Source: Streptomyces sp. NBC_00390
GTDB lineage: Bacteria > Actinomycetota > Actinomycetes > Streptomycetales > Streptomycetaceae
Direction of reading: 5' to 3'
Assembly: GCF_036057275.1 (NCBI RefSeq)
Contig: NZ_CP107945.1
Span: 992,001 to 1,056,000, forward strand
DNA: 64,000 bases
The notes under the pieces are model-generated. The model was not told where the DNA came from and made no database searches. It was given only the letters and a program-made list of their open reading frames with translations. The position numbers and the translations under genes are program-made. Below are positions 26,731 to 37,915 of the stretch, piece after piece (within the stretch, counting starts at the first letter, position 1; every line of letters starts with the position of its first letter).

Positions 26731-28467
26731 TCAGCCGGCGATCGGGGTGTCGTACAGGTCGTAGCTGCGGGCTTCGTGGAAGCGGTTCAGTACCTCGTCG
26801 AGCAGCCGGTCGTCCCAGCCGTCGGGGAGCTTCGGCAGCGGATGGCCGAGCCGCTTGACCAGCCGGGTCAGCGCGGCGGCGAGCCAGGCGGGCGAGGCGA
26901 GGAAGGCGTCGTCCTCGGGCGACTGGTGGCTCCAGACGCCGAGGCAGGCCGCGCCGGCGAGCAGCAGCGTGTAGCGGTCGGCGATCGCGTACGCCTTGGG
27001 GCTGGCGAGGACCGTGCGGTCCTTGGGGGGCATGTCGCGGCACTCGGCCTGGAGGCTGCGCAATTCGTCCTCGAGAGCGGCGGCCAGGGCGGTGAGCGCT
27101 CCGGTGTACTCGCCGGCCCGGCGCTCTTCGGCGATACGCTCCGCGGCGCCTTCGAGCGAGCCGACGAGTGCGTCGCTGCCCGCCACCAGCACCAGCCGGC
27201 CGGTGTCCAGCGGCGGCAGCGGGTCGCGGACCCGGAACAGGCCCGCGGGTGCGGCCGTGCCGGTGAACCAGGAGGTGCGGGCGAGCCGCGGCAGCTGCGG
27301 GATGATCGTGGCCTGGCAGGCGGCGGTGCCCGCGTGACCGAGGCTGATCATCGGCAGGTCCCGCACATGCTTCTGGAAGGCTCCGTACGCCCCCTCGCGC
27401 ACGTAGAAGTTGGCTCCGAGCACGATGGACAGGTCGTAGGCGGTCTCCGTGAGCAGTTTGGGGAGCAGGTACTTCACGGCTGCCGCGTACACGCTGGTGG
27501 CCTCGGGCAGCAGATGGACGGCCCGGGTGGCGGCAAGCGCCAGGCAGTCGCTGATCAGCAGGTCGGTGAAGGCGCCAACGATGGTGGCGCGGGCGTGCGG
27601 GATCTCCAGCACCGAGCGGTGGTAGAGCTTGCGGTCGAGGGCGAACCCGACGGCAGTGCGCAGCGCGGTGTCGCCGCCGCCGAGGATCATGGAGGGCAGC
27701 ACGCTGCGGGTGATCTGGAAGGAACGCAGGGCGAGTTCGACGCCGTCGCCGAGTCTGCCGATCAGCGCGTCGCCCGCCAGCGGGCACTCGCTGAACCGCA
27801 CGCCCGCGTTCTGGCAGCCGCGCACCCCCACGGTTTCGTAACGCGGAAGGTATCCGTAACGGTCCGTGGGCAGCCGGGACTTGTCGACGAGCAGCACGGA
27901 GTGGCTGCGGCTGCCCGCGCTCTCCTCGGTGCGGCTGAACAGCACCAGGGCCTCGGCCCGGACGACGTTGTTGATGACGTGCTTCTCGCCCTCCAGCACG
28001 AAGCCGTCGTCGGTGGGTACGGCGCGGAACTCGTTGCGTACGAAGTCGTTTCCGTGGGCGAGTTCGTGGTACGCGATGGCCAGTCTGCCGCCGCCCAGCA
28101 GCAGTTCGGCGACCTCCCGCTGCTGCTCCCTTGTGCCGCCGGCCCATACGGCGACGGCGGCGAGGAAGCTGGTGGCGCCGTAGCCGAGCCCGAGGCTGGC
28201 GTCCCTGCGGAAGACGGCACGCAGGACCCGGCCGAGGGTGTCGATCCGGTCCAGTCGTCCGCCGAGGTGCCGGGGCACGAACTCGGCGTTGAGACCGAAG
28301 GCGGCGAGTTCCTCCTCGGCGGCGGCCAGCAGTTCGCCGCGCTCGTCGGCGGCGAGCAGCACGTCGAGGCCGAGCGGGTTGTCCGGGTCGGCCGGGTCGC
28401 CGAAGCGCCGCTCCAGTTCGGCGACGCGCTGCTGGACGGTGACTTCTTCCTGGCTCGGGGTCAGCAT
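26731..28467 (-). CDS. Long acyl-CoA dehydrogenase-like enzyme 1
   Basis: A 578-residue flavoprotein, about 180 residues longer than standard acyl-CoA dehydrogenases. The N-terminal helical domain, middle beta domain (YHELAHGNDFVRNEF and EGEKHVINNVVRAE) and C-terminal helical domain (LRSFQITRSVLPSM) are recognisable. The position of the catalytic Glu of medium-chain enzymes (YEGT) reads GHAGT, so the Glu is Ala, as in isovaleryl-CoA-dehydrogenase-type enzymes, which use a Glu elsewhere. It likely desaturates an ACP-bound acyl chain. The start overlaps the stop of the second dehydrogenase by seven bases. Substrate is inferred from the ligase-ACP context. Confidence 0.85.
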   Translation of the reverse strand: MLTPSQEEVTVQQRVAELERRFGDPADPDNPLGLDVLLAADERGELLAAAEEELAAFGLNAEFVPRHLGGRLDRIDTLGRVLRAVFRRDASLGLGYGATSFLAAVAVWAGGTREQQREVAELLLGGGRLAIAYHELAHGNDFVRNEFRAVPTDDGFVLEGEKHVINNVVRAEALVLFSRTEESAGSRSHSVLLVDKSRLPTDRYGYLPRYETVGVRGCQNAGVRFSECPLAGDALIGRLGDGVELALRSFQITRSVLPSMILGGGDTALRTAVGFALDRKLYHRSVLEIPHARATIVGAFTDLLISDCLALAATRAVHLLPEATSVYAAAVKYLLPKLLTETAYDLSIVLGANFYVREGAYGAFQKHVRDLPMISLGHAGTAACQATIIPQLPRLARTSWFTGTAAPAGLFRVRDPLPPLDTGRLVLVAGSDALVGSLEGAAERIAEERRAGEYTGALTALAAALEDELRSLQAECRDMPPKDRTVLASPKAYAIADRYTLLLAGAACLGVWSHQSPEDDAFLASPAWLAAALTRLVKRLGHPLPKLPDGWDDRLLDEVLNRFHEARSYDLYDTPIAG

Positions 28468-30286
28468 GGCGGTCCTTCTGCGATACGGCCGGGCAGCAGT
28501 GAGAACAGCTCCCCGGCCTCGTACTGGGCGGTCAGCCGGGTGAGCATGGCTTCGTACAGCGTCCGAAGACCGGGGTCGTAGGCGCTGGGCAGTCGTGGCT
28601 GTGGTCCGGTGCTGCCGGGCACCGCGTCCTCCAGCCGGTCCACCAGCCGGGCGAGGGTGGCCTCCAGCCACAGGCCGGAGTTCCACAGCCCCGCGGTGGA
28701 ACCGTCGTGGAGCGTGCGCCGGTTGTGCTGCCATACGCCGAGGCAGCAGGCGGCCGCGAAGCAGATGCTGTAGCCGCGGGCGAGGTCGAAACTCTCCACC
28801 GGGGCGCCGCCGGGCACGGGACGCGCCGCTCTCATCCCCGTGTGCAGTTGGTCGGCGGCACGGGCCAGGGCGCGGGCGAGAGCCGCGGCCCGGGCGAGTC
28901 CGGGCTCGCGGGAGGCCTGTGCGCTCAGCACTTCGGCGCCGGTGGGCAGGGTGCCGAGCACGGTGCTGCCGCGGCGCGCCAGCAGACTCAGCCGGTGCGG
29001 GCGCAGCCGGGGCAGCTCGCGGGTGTGGCAGAAGGTGGCGGCGAGGGTGTCCGCTTCGTGGTCGCGGGCGGGGTGGCAGCGGGCGAGGGTGCGGAACTGG
29101 GCGGTGAGCGCATAGAGGTTGACCATGGTGTTGCCGTCGAAGATGCCGACGATCCGGTGGTCGCGCTCGAGTTTCTGGAACCGGCCGTGCTCGTGGTGGT
29201 CGGTGAGGATGGAGCGCGCCCCGAGCACCGACCTCAGCCGGCTCAGGATGTCGTCGACGACGGTCGGCACCAGATACTTGGCGACGGCCGAGGTGACGCT
29301 GAGCTCGGCGGGCAGGGTGTGGATGGAGCGGGCGGCGACGGTGCCGAGGGCCTCCATGGCCAGCAGGTCGGCGTAGGTCTCGGCGAGTGTGCGGCGTACG
29401 GCGGGCAGCTCGATCAGGCGGCGTCCGTACAGCTCGCGTCCGGCGGCGAAGCCGTGGGCGAGGCGCAGTCCGTGGTCGGCGGCACCGAGCGAGAGCGCGG
29501 TGCACAGCGACCGGGTGATCTGCAGGGCCTTGAGCACGGTCTCGGGGCCTTCGCCCTCCTTGCCGACTAGGCAGCCGGCACCGACGGGCGCCCGGTCGAA
29601 GGCGATGCCGCTGATGTCGGCGCCGCGGATGCCGAGGGTGGGCACCTTGGGCAGCGTGCGGAAGGTGCCCTCGGGCAGGGCGTGCTTGTCGACGAGGAGC
29701 AGGCTGAAGCCGCGGGGGCCGCCCTCGGCGGAGGTGCGGGCGAGCAGGCAGACCAGACGGCCGCGGGTGGCGTTGTTGATGAGCCACTTCTCGCCGCTGA
29801 TGCGATAGCCGTCCGGGACGGGTTCGGCGACGACCTCACCGGCCATCAGGTCGCTGCCGTGGGTGCGTTCGGTCAGGCCGAGGGAGACCGGCTCTCCGGC
29901 GCATACCAGCGAGGCCAGGTGGCGCGCTCCGGCGCGGTCCTCGGCGACCCAGACGCACACCGCGCCGAGGAACGTCTTGCCGTGGGCGACCGCGCACGTC
30001 AGATCGCGGCGGGCGAGGGTGCGCACGATTTCGAGGAGGTGCGGGAAGCAGGTGAGCGCGCCGCCGTACTCGGCGGGTACGTAGTAGTGCTGGATGCCCA
30101 GTTCACCGAGCAGGGCGCAGGCGTCGGCCGGGAACTGTTCTGCGGCGTCCTCGGCGGCGGTGCGGGCGTACGACAGCGGTCCGGTGCCGCTCGGGTCGCC
30201 GAGCCGCGCGTCCAGGTGCTCGGCGATGCGCCAGCGCAGTCCGGGTGCCTGGGTGCCTGCCGCTGCGGCCCGTTGGGTGATTGCGG

Positions 30287-30290
<4 letters not shown>
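28461..30290 (-). CDS. Long acyl-CoA dehydrogenase-like enzyme 2
   Basis: A 609-residue paralogue of the downstream dehydrogenase, sharing the same layout: GLTERTHGSDLMAGEV for substrate/FAD contacts, ISGEKWLINNATRG in the beta domain, and LKALQITRSLCTALSLG in the third domain. The catalytic-Glu region reads GIFDGNTMVN, so Glu is replaced by Asp. Pairs of such long dehydrogenases with a fatty acyl-AMP ligase create conjugated dienoyl chains in enduracidin and ramoplanin biosynthesis, so a 2,4-dienoyl chain is a reasonable prediction. Translation start overlaps the ligase stop (ATGA). Confidence 0.85.
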
Positions 30291-32131
<1,841 letters not shown>

Positions 32132-32227
32132 GTCCCCCTGCGCCGCGTACTAATGGCCAGAGCTTCGGAAATCCGTCTCAAGACCGCCTTGAAGGCGGGT
32201 GGACCTGTGTGGCAAAGGATGAGGAAC

Positions 32228-32380
32228 TCACCTGTCGCCGGCTCTCGGGAACAGGTCGCTGTTGATGATTTCCTCAGTGCGGATGCCCGGGATCCAGACC
32301 CAGTACAGCCCGTAGGCGATCAGCGCGCGCCCGGTCGGGCGCAGCACCTTGTCGACGAGGAACTCTCTCAGTGACGCCAT
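32228..32380 (-). CDS. Small 50-residue protein preceding the biosynthetic operon
   Basis: Starts MASLREFLVDKVL after a good AGGAG site in the sequence before the ATG. It has an amphipathic N-terminal half, a hydrophobic segment (ALIAYGLYWVWIPGI) and a charged end. No family was recognised. It lies 96 bases upstream of the FAAL gene, with a short 5-bp-stem hairpin at 32184-32198 in between, and may be the true first gene of the operon or a leader peptide. The upstream 100 bp before GH15 must hold the cluster promoter. An upstream in-frame start at 32425 would add 15 residues but has a poorer context. Confidence 0.5.
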   Translation of the reverse strand: MASLREFLVDKVLRPTGRALIAYGLYWVWIPGIRTEEIINSDLFPRAGDR

Positions 32381-32480
32381 GGACTTCTCCTTCGCGCGGA
32401 ATGTGCGAATGTCTCGCTGCCGCACGAGAATGCGCCGACGCTCTCGACTCTCGCTCCAGCCGCAGCCTCCGGGCCTGCGG

Positions 32481-34301
32481 TCACGACAGCCGCAATGCGG
32501 TGTCGATCAGGGGGACATGGCTGAATGCCTGCGGGAAATTCCCGACGAGCCGGCCACGCCGGGTGTCCCATTCCTCTGCCAGCAGTCCGAGGTCGGTGCG
32601 CAGTGTCAGCAGCCGCTCGAACAGCTGCCGTGCCTCGGCCCTGCGGCCGATCAGCGCGAGATCGTGCGCCAGCCAGAACGAGCAGGCCAGAAAGACACCC
32701 TCGCCGCCGGGCAGCCCGTCTCCGCCGAGCCTGTCCGACCCGTCGCCGGGCACGGGGTAGCGCCGTACGAAGCCGTCGTCGCACAGCTCGCGCTGGACGG
32801 CCTCGATGGTGCCGACCACCCGCGGGTCGCCGGGCGGCAGGAAGCCCATCTGCGGTATGAGGAGCAGCGAGGCATCGAGTTCGCGGGAGCCGTAGTACTG
32901 GGTGAAGGTGCCCCGTTCGGGGTCGTAGCCGCGCGCACAGACGTCGCGGTGGATCTCGTCACGCAGCGCGCGCCAGCGCTCGACGGGGCTGTGCAGGGGC
33001 AGCCGCTCGAGTCTGCGTACGGTGCGGTCGGCGGCGACCCAGGCCATCACCTTGGAGTGCACGAAGTGGCGGCGCGGGCCGCGCACTTCCCAGATGCCCT
33101 CGTCCGGCTCGCTCCAGTTCGACTCGAGGTGGTTCATGAGCTTCATCTGCAGGATGTGGGTGCTGTCGTCGCGGGCGAGGCCCGCACTCTGCCCGAGCCA
33201 GAGCGCGTCCACGACCTCGCCGTACACATCGAGCTGGAGCTGGCCGGCGGCGCCGTTGCCGATCCGGACGGGGCCGGATTTCTCGTAGCCGGGGAGCCAG
33301 GGGAGTTCTGCCTCGGGCAGTTCCCGCTCGCCCGCGACGCCGTACATGATCTGGAGGTTCTGGGCGTCCCCGGCGACGGCCCGCAGCAGCCATTCCCGCC
33401 AGCGTCGCGCCTCCTCGCGGTAGCCGGTGCGCAGCAGGGCGGTCAGCGTCATGGCGGCATCGCGCAGCCAGGCGTAGCGGTAGTCCCAGTTGCGTACACC
33501 GCCGATCTCCTCGGGCAGGGAGGTCGTCGGGGCGGCGACGATGCCGCCGGTGGGGGCGTAGGTGAGCGCCTTGAGGGTGATCAGGGAGCGGACGACGGCT
33601 TCGCGCCAGGGACCGGTGTAGCTGCACTGGACGATCCAGCCGGCCCAGAACCGCTCGGTGTCGGCGAGCAGCCGGGCGGCGTCGGGCCGCGGCGGCGGCT
33701 CCCCGTGCGAGGGCTGCCAGCTGAGGGTGAGCGCGACCCGTTCGCCGGCGCCGACGCTGAAGCTGGAGTGGGTGGTCAGATCGCTGCCGTAGGTGTCCAC
33801 GTCGGCGTCCAGCCACAGCGCGTCGGGCCCGGCGACGGCGACGAGCCGGTCCCGGCCGCCCGGCCCGTGCTCCCGCTGCACCCAGGGCACGATGCGGCCG
33901 TAGCTGAAGCGCATCCGCAGTGCGGAACTCATGCGGACCCGGCCGGAGACGCCCTCCACCATACGTACGAGAACGGGTGCGGCATCCGGTCTACCGCGCC
34001 CCGCACCCCTGGGGGGCATGAAATCGGTCAGCCGTACGGTCCCCTCGGGGGTGTCCCACTCCGACTCCAGCACGAGCGAGTCCCCGCGGTACCGTCGCCG
34101 GGCGGCGGCGCCGTCACCGGTGGCCGCCTGTGCGGGCGCGAGCCGCCAGAATCCGTGCTCCTCGGTCCCGAGCAGCCCGGCGAAGACCGCGGGTGAGTCG
34201 AAGCGGGGCAGACAGAACCAGTCGACCGATCCGTCCCTGGCGACCAGGGCCGCCGTCTGCATGTCCCCGATCAGGGCATAGTCCTCGATGAGCGCAGCCA
34301 C
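32481..34301 (-). CDS. Glycoside hydrolase family 15 (glucoamylase/trehalase-like)
   Basis: A 606-residue cytoplasmic enzyme. The start VAALIEDYALIGDMQTAAL is the standard N-terminus of the family, so GTG 34301 is chosen although the frame extends 57 codons further. The N-terminal 250 residues are the beta-sandwich domain, and the (alpha/alpha)6 barrel carries NWDYRYAWLRDA, GYDPERGTFTQYYG and DASLLLIP, typical of actinobacterial GH15 proteins including acid trehalases and glucoamylases. It hydrolyses alpha-glucosidic bonds; whether trehalose or a maltosaccharide is the substrate cannot be told. Its stop lies about 100 bases upstream of the biosynthetic operon but it is probably unrelated. Confidence 0.9.
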   Translation of the reverse strand: MAALIEDYALIGDMQTAALVARDGSVDWFCLPRFDSPAVFAGLLGTEEHGFWRLAPAQAATGDGAAARRRYRGDSLVLESEWDTPEGTVRLTDFMPPRGAGRGRPDAAPVLVRMVEGVSGRVRMSSALRMRFSYGRIVPWVQREHGPGGRDRLVAVAGPDALWLDADVDTYGSDLTTHSSFSVGAGERVALTLSWQPSHGEPPPRPDAARLLADTERFWAGWIVQCSYTGPWREAVVRSLITLKALTYAPTGGIVAAPTTSLPEEIGGVRNWDYRYAWLRDAAMTLTALLRTGYREEARRWREWLLRAVAGDAQNLQIMYGVAGERELPEAELPWLPGYEKSGPVRIGNGAAGQLQLDVYGEVVDALWLGQSAGLARDDSTHILQMKLMNHLESNWSEPDEGIWEVRGPRRHFVHSKVMAWVAADRTVRRLERLPLHSPVERWRALRDEIHRDVCARGYDPERGTFTQYYGSRELDASLLLIPQMGFLPPGDPRVVGTIEAVQRELCDDGFVRRYPVPGDGSDRLGGDGLPGGEGVFLACSFWLAHDLALIGRRAEARQLFERLLTLRTDLGLLAEEWDTRRGRLVGNFPQAFSHVPLIDTALRLS

Positions 34302-34590
34302 ACGAACTCCCGGAACACCGTCGCAGCCGTCTTCCGGGGGCGGACCCCCGTTTCCCCCGCAAGGCGCGGCGGATTGCGGCACGTTACGCGCGGCACCTCG
34401 AGTCTCACCGGGCCCGCCGGGTGCGGCGGCAGGCCGACGCTGCGCCCTGTGACCGGCGGACCTGACCGTCAATCATTCTTGCGGCCCAGGGAAACTTCTC
34501 TTTTCACCCCCTGGCTGTCGGGGACTTCGAACAGTTAGGCTCCGATCACGTCATTGTCCTCAACCCCGCCTGACCATAGGAGATTTACCG
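34302..34590. promoter_or_regulatory. Divergent promoter region between GH15 and HTH regulator
   Basis: A 289-bp gap with outward-facing starts. A less GC-rich patch at about 34468-34560 (including ttcttgcggc and ttgtcctcaa) suits a plus-strand promoter for the HTH gene. TAGGAG at 34577-34582 is its ribosome-binding site. I saw no convincing operator. Confidence 0.4.
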
Positions 34591-35190
34591 GTGAGTGAAG
34601 CGGTGACCGCCCTCACCGACGTCGTGGAGCGCATCTCCTTGCTCGCCAGGGACGCGGGACTGCGCCAGGGCGACGTACTCGACGTCGCCAGGCTTTCGTA
34701 CGACACGGGCATTCCCCCGCGCACCGTGGAAGCTCTCCTGAACGGCGACGATGTCGCGGAGGAGGACCTCAAGGCCCGGGTCAGCACGCGTTTCCAGGCG
34801 CTGCGCAGGACCCGTTTGAGGGCTGACGAGCGGGCGTACTCCCTCAAACAGATCGCCGAGTCGTTCAACGCCTCCGGGCCGTCGCTGTCGGCTGTCGCCA
34901 AGGGCGAGGGACTGCCCGGTGTGGAGCATCTGCTGGGCATCCAGAGGTTCTTCAAGGTGCACGACGGATTTCTGCTCGCCGAGGACACCACGGCCCTCCA
35001 GCACGCCCTGCAGCAGGTGCTGAAGGAACTCGAGTGCAGGACGGCCCCCTGGGCAGCGGTGAGCGACAGGCACGGCATCCGCCGTACCGCCTGTCGCGCC
35101 GAGCAGCTCTCGTCGCAGAATCAGATGGTCGTGCAGGCATCGCTTGCCGCCATCGTCGACACGCTGCTCAGCCACGAAGGGAAGGCCTGA
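34591..35190 (+). CDS. HTH (XRE-like) regulator, first gene of MAB_1171c module
   Basis: A 199-residue helical protein with GTG start. Residues 75-130 (YSLKQIAESFNASGPSLSAVAKG, then HLLGIQRFFKVHDGFL) form an XRE-like helix-turn-helix, preceded by a second helical repeat (DVLDVARLSYDTGIPPRTVEALLNG). It is a clear paralogue of the protein at 45121-45759, sharing the LRRTRL and IQRFF blocks and order. It heads an operon with two MAB_1171c-like membrane proteins and a FAD oxidoreductase, and probably regulates it. The usual adjacent HExxH peptidase gene is missing here and is found beside the paralogue. Confidence 0.78.
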   Translation: MSEAVTALTDVVERISLLARDAGLRQGDVLDVARLSYDTGIPPRTVEALLNGDDVAEEDLKARVSTRFQALRRTRLRADERAYSLKQIAESFNASGPSLSAVAKGEGLPGVEHLLGIQRFFKVHDGFLLAEDTTALQHALQQVLKELECRTAPWAAVSDRHGIRRTACRAEQLSSQNQMVVQASLAAIVDTLLSHEGKA

Positions 35191-35192
35191 CG

Positions 35193-35252
35193 ATGAACCA
35201 CCACCGGTCGGCCGCCCTGGCCCGAGCGGCACTCGGACACGGGCAAGGCTGA
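35193..35252 (+). CDS. Possible 19-residue small ORF
   Basis: ATG 35193 lies two bases after the HTH stop codon, behind GAAGGGAAGG, and the frame MNHHRSAALARAALGHGQG ends 3 bases before the GTG of the membrane protein gene. Position and ribosome-binding site suggest translation, at least for coupling. There is no family evidence, and it may be only a spacer. Confidence 0.25.
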   Translation: MNHHRSAALARAALGHGQG

Positions 35253-35255
35253 CAC

Positions 35256-36446
35256 GTGCGCAACAGCGACTACTACTTTCCCGCCGTCGCCCTCGGCATC
35301 GCCTTCATCGCCAAGCTGCCCGGCCTGTACCGGGGTTGGCGCGATCCGCTGGTGCGTTCGGTGGGCTTCCTGGTCTTCACCGCCGCGGTCTGTTTCCTCT
35401 TCGCCGCGCCGCCCACGATCATTGCCGTCAACCGGATCACGGGCATCCCCAACTTCTCGGGACCACTGGTCTACGGCATCATGTGCGCATTCTCCTGCGC
35501 GTGCCTCGTGCTCATCGTCAACTGGCGAGGCGGCCCGCCGGAGACGATCCGGCGCAGTTCGCGCCGGTGGATCGCCTTTTACTCCGTGGCGATCATTCTG
35601 CTGGCCGTCTTCTTCGCCCTCGCCGACGCTCCCGTCGAGCGGCTGCGCGACCTCGACACCTACTACGCCGGTACCCCGTTCATCCGCGAGATGATCGTCA
35701 CCTATCTCGCGGTCCACATGGTGGCGGCCGTCGTGACGACCACGCTCTGCCTGCGCTGGGCACGCGAGGTCAGCGACTGGCTGCGGGTGGGCCTGGTCGT
35801 GCTCGTGGTGGGCTTCGTCCTCAACCTTCTCTTCGGCTTCGCCAAGATCACCGCGGTCGTCGCCCGCTGGACCGGCAGGGACTGGGACGCCCTCAGTACG
35901 GACGTGGCTCCCCCGATCGCCGCGACGGGGGGCCTCATTGTCACCGTCGGCTTCCTTCTTCCCCTGATCGGTCCGCAGATCAGCGGCGTGCTGCGGGCAT
36001 GGACCACGTACTGGCGGCTGGGCGCCCTGTGGCGGCAGCTGCAGTCCACGCCGGGCGACCACGCCCCGCTGCCGCGGATCCCCTGGTGGTCCGCTCCCGA
36101 CATGCGTCTGACGGTGCGTGAGACCGCGATCCACGACGAACTGCTCAGACTCCAGTCGTACTTCGACGACCGGGTACGGCTCCGCGCCCACAGCGCAATG
36201 CGCGAGCAATCGGCCGAGCATGCGCAGATCGTGTCGCTGGCGGCCATGGTGGCCGCCGCGGTGGACGCCAAATCGGCCGAACCGGAGCGGGACGCCCACG
36301 AAGAACCCTCGCCCGGGGCAGACGCTCTCACGGCAGCCCGGGTGGACAGCCCTGATCTGCTCGTGAAGCTGTCACGAGCCCTCCGATCCCCTTTCGTCGC
36401 CGCTGCCCGCCGGGAAGCGGCTCCTACAGGAAGCAGTCCGCGATGA
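35256..36446 (+). CDS. MAB_1171c-like multi-pass membrane protein 1
   Basis: A 396-residue integral membrane protein with about seven hydrophobic segments in residues 1-250 and a soluble C-terminal tail of about 140 residues. The segment PVERLRDLDTYYAGTP before FIREMIVTYL is shared almost word for word with the second copy at 37916-39136. Relatives are annotated as MAB_1171c-family putative transporters, but no transport activity has been shown to my knowledge. It is part of an operon with the upstream HTH gene and overlaps the FAD oxidoreductase by four bases. Confidence 0.8.
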   Translation: MRNSDYYFPAVALGIAFIAKLPGLYRGWRDPLVRSVGFLVFTAAVCFLFAAPPTIIAVNRITGIPNFSGPLVYGIMCAFSCACLVLIVNWRGGPPETIRRSSRRWIAFYSVAIILLAVFFALADAPVERLRDLDTYYAGTPFIREMIVTYLAVHMVAAVVTTTLCLRWAREVSDWLRVGLVVLVVGFVLNLLFGFAKITAVVARWTGRDWDALSTDVAPPIAATGGLIVTVGFLLPLIGPQISGVLRAWTTYWRLGALWRQLQSTPGDHAPLPRIPWWSAPDMRLTVRETAIHDELLRLQSYFDDRVRLRAHSAMREQSAEHAQIVSLAAMVAAAVDAKSAEPERDAHEEPSPGADALTAARVDSPDLLVKLSRALRSPFVAAARREAAPTGSSPR

Positions 36447-37897
36447 CGTGTCAGTCCCAGCCTGCCAGAGGCGCCCAGCCCCGCCGAGCCGTGGTCATCG
36501 GCGGCGGCATGGCCGGCATGCTTGCTGCGGCGGTTCTCGCGGACTTCGCGGACGAGGTGACCATCGTCGAGCGCGATGCTCTGCCGGAGCTCCCCGAACC
36601 GCGTAAGTCCCTCCCCCAGGCACGCCATGTCCACGTGCTCTGGTCCGGTGGCGCCCGCGCGTTCGAGAAGCTCATACCCGGCATCACCGAGCGCTGGCTG
36701 GCCGCCGGGGCACGGCGCATACCGCTTCCCACCGGACTGGTGTCGATGACCGCGCAGGGCTGGCTCAGACGCTGGCCGGAAATGCAGTACATGATCGCCT
36801 GCACCCGTGACCTGCTGGACTGGGTGGTGCGAAAACACGTCCTCGCGCTGGACGCGGTCACCCTGCTGCAGCGGCACGAGATGCGGGGGTTCGAGGGCAC
36901 CGCCGGACGGGTGAGCGGGGTGCGGCTGCGCACACCCGACGGTGACGACCTCACGCTCGCGGCCGACTTCGTCGTCGACGCGAGCGGCCGCGGATCGCGC
37001 GTCACCGAGTGGCTGCGCCCGCTCGGCGTCGGCGAGATCAAGGAGGCCGAGGTCGACTCCGGTCTGGTGTATGCCAGCCGCCTCTACCGGGCCCCTGCGG
37101 GCAGCGAGGACTTCCCCATCGTCAATGTCCAGTCCGACCCCAGCGATCCGGTCCCCGGGCAGACCGCCACGATCGTCCCCGTGGAGGGCGGTCGCTGGCT
37201 CGTCACGCTGTCCGGCACTCGGGGTGGCGAGCCGTCCCGTGACCCCGACCGGTTCGAGTCCTTCGCCCGCTCCGTCCGGCACCCGGTCGTCGGCGAACTG
37301 ATCTCCATGACCGCACCGCTGTCGGAGAAGGTCACCGTCACGCGCAGCACGGTCAACCGCCGGCACTACTTCGAGAGAGCGTCCCGTTGGCCGGAGGGAC
37401 TCGTGGTGATCGGCGACGCGGTGGCCACATACAACCCCTTGTACGGCCAGGGCATGACGGTGGCTGCCCAGGGTCTGGTCGCCCTGCGTGACATCCTTCG
37501 CACGCACGATCTCGGTACGCCGACCCTGGCACGGCGCATCCAGTGCGCCATCGCGCGTCCCGCGGCGGTCGCGTGGGAGCTCGCGACCGCGCAGGACATC
37601 CTCTATCCGGGTGCCCAGGGACAGCAGCCGCGCCCGGGGACCGGGCTCGCCAACCGCTATGTCGACCGGGTGGTCCGCGCGGCGACCGGCCGCGCCCAGG
37701 TCACTCGCGCCTTCCTCGGCGTCATCACGATGTCCGAGCCGGTGACGTCATGGATGCACCCGGACGTCGTCGTGGGCGCGCTGCGGGGTCCGGGCAGGAA
37801 GCCGCTTTCCGGGCCGCCCCTGACGGAGATGGAGCGTGCCGTGGCCGCCGGCCGGCACGGCCAGGCCCCTGAGCCGCAGCACAGTTCCTCGCGCTGA
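36443..37897 (+). CDS. FAD-dependent oxidoreductase
   Basis: A 484-residue flavoprotein with N-terminal GGGMAGMLAAA (dinucleotide binding), DASGRGSRV in the middle and GDAVATYNPLYGQGMTVAAQG near residue 330, the layout of squalene-epoxidase/tryptophan-halogenase-like monooxygenases. The start overlaps the first membrane protein gene (ATGA), and the second membrane protein gene follows after 18 bases behind GGGAGGAG. Such oxidoreductases recur beside MAB_1171c genes in actinomycetes, which suggests joint modification and membrane handling of an unknown small molecule. Confidence 0.85.
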   Translation: MTCQSQPARGAQPRRAVVIGGGMAGMLAAAVLADFADEVTIVERDALPELPEPRKSLPQARHVHVLWSGGARAFEKLIPGITERWLAAGARRIPLPTGLVSMTAQGWLRRWPEMQYMIACTRDLLDWVVRKHVLALDAVTLLQRHEMRGFEGTAGRVSGVRLRTPDGDDLTLAADFVVDASGRGSRVTEWLRPLGVGEIKEAEVDSGLVYASRLYRAPAGSEDFPIVNVQSDPSDPVPGQTATIVPVEGGRWLVTLSGTRGGEPSRDPDRFESFARSVRHPVVGELISMTAPLSEKVTVTRSTVNRRHYFERASRWPEGLVVIGDAVATYNPLYGQGMTVAAQGLVALRDILRTHDLGTPTLARRIQCAIARPAAVAWELATAQDILYPGAQGQQPRPGTGLANRYVDRVVRAATGRAQVTRAFLGVITMSEPVTSWMHPDVVVGALRGPGRKPLSGPPLTEMERAVAAGRHGQAPEPQHSSSR

Positions 37898-37915
37898 CCG
37901 CGGGAGGAGCTGTCC

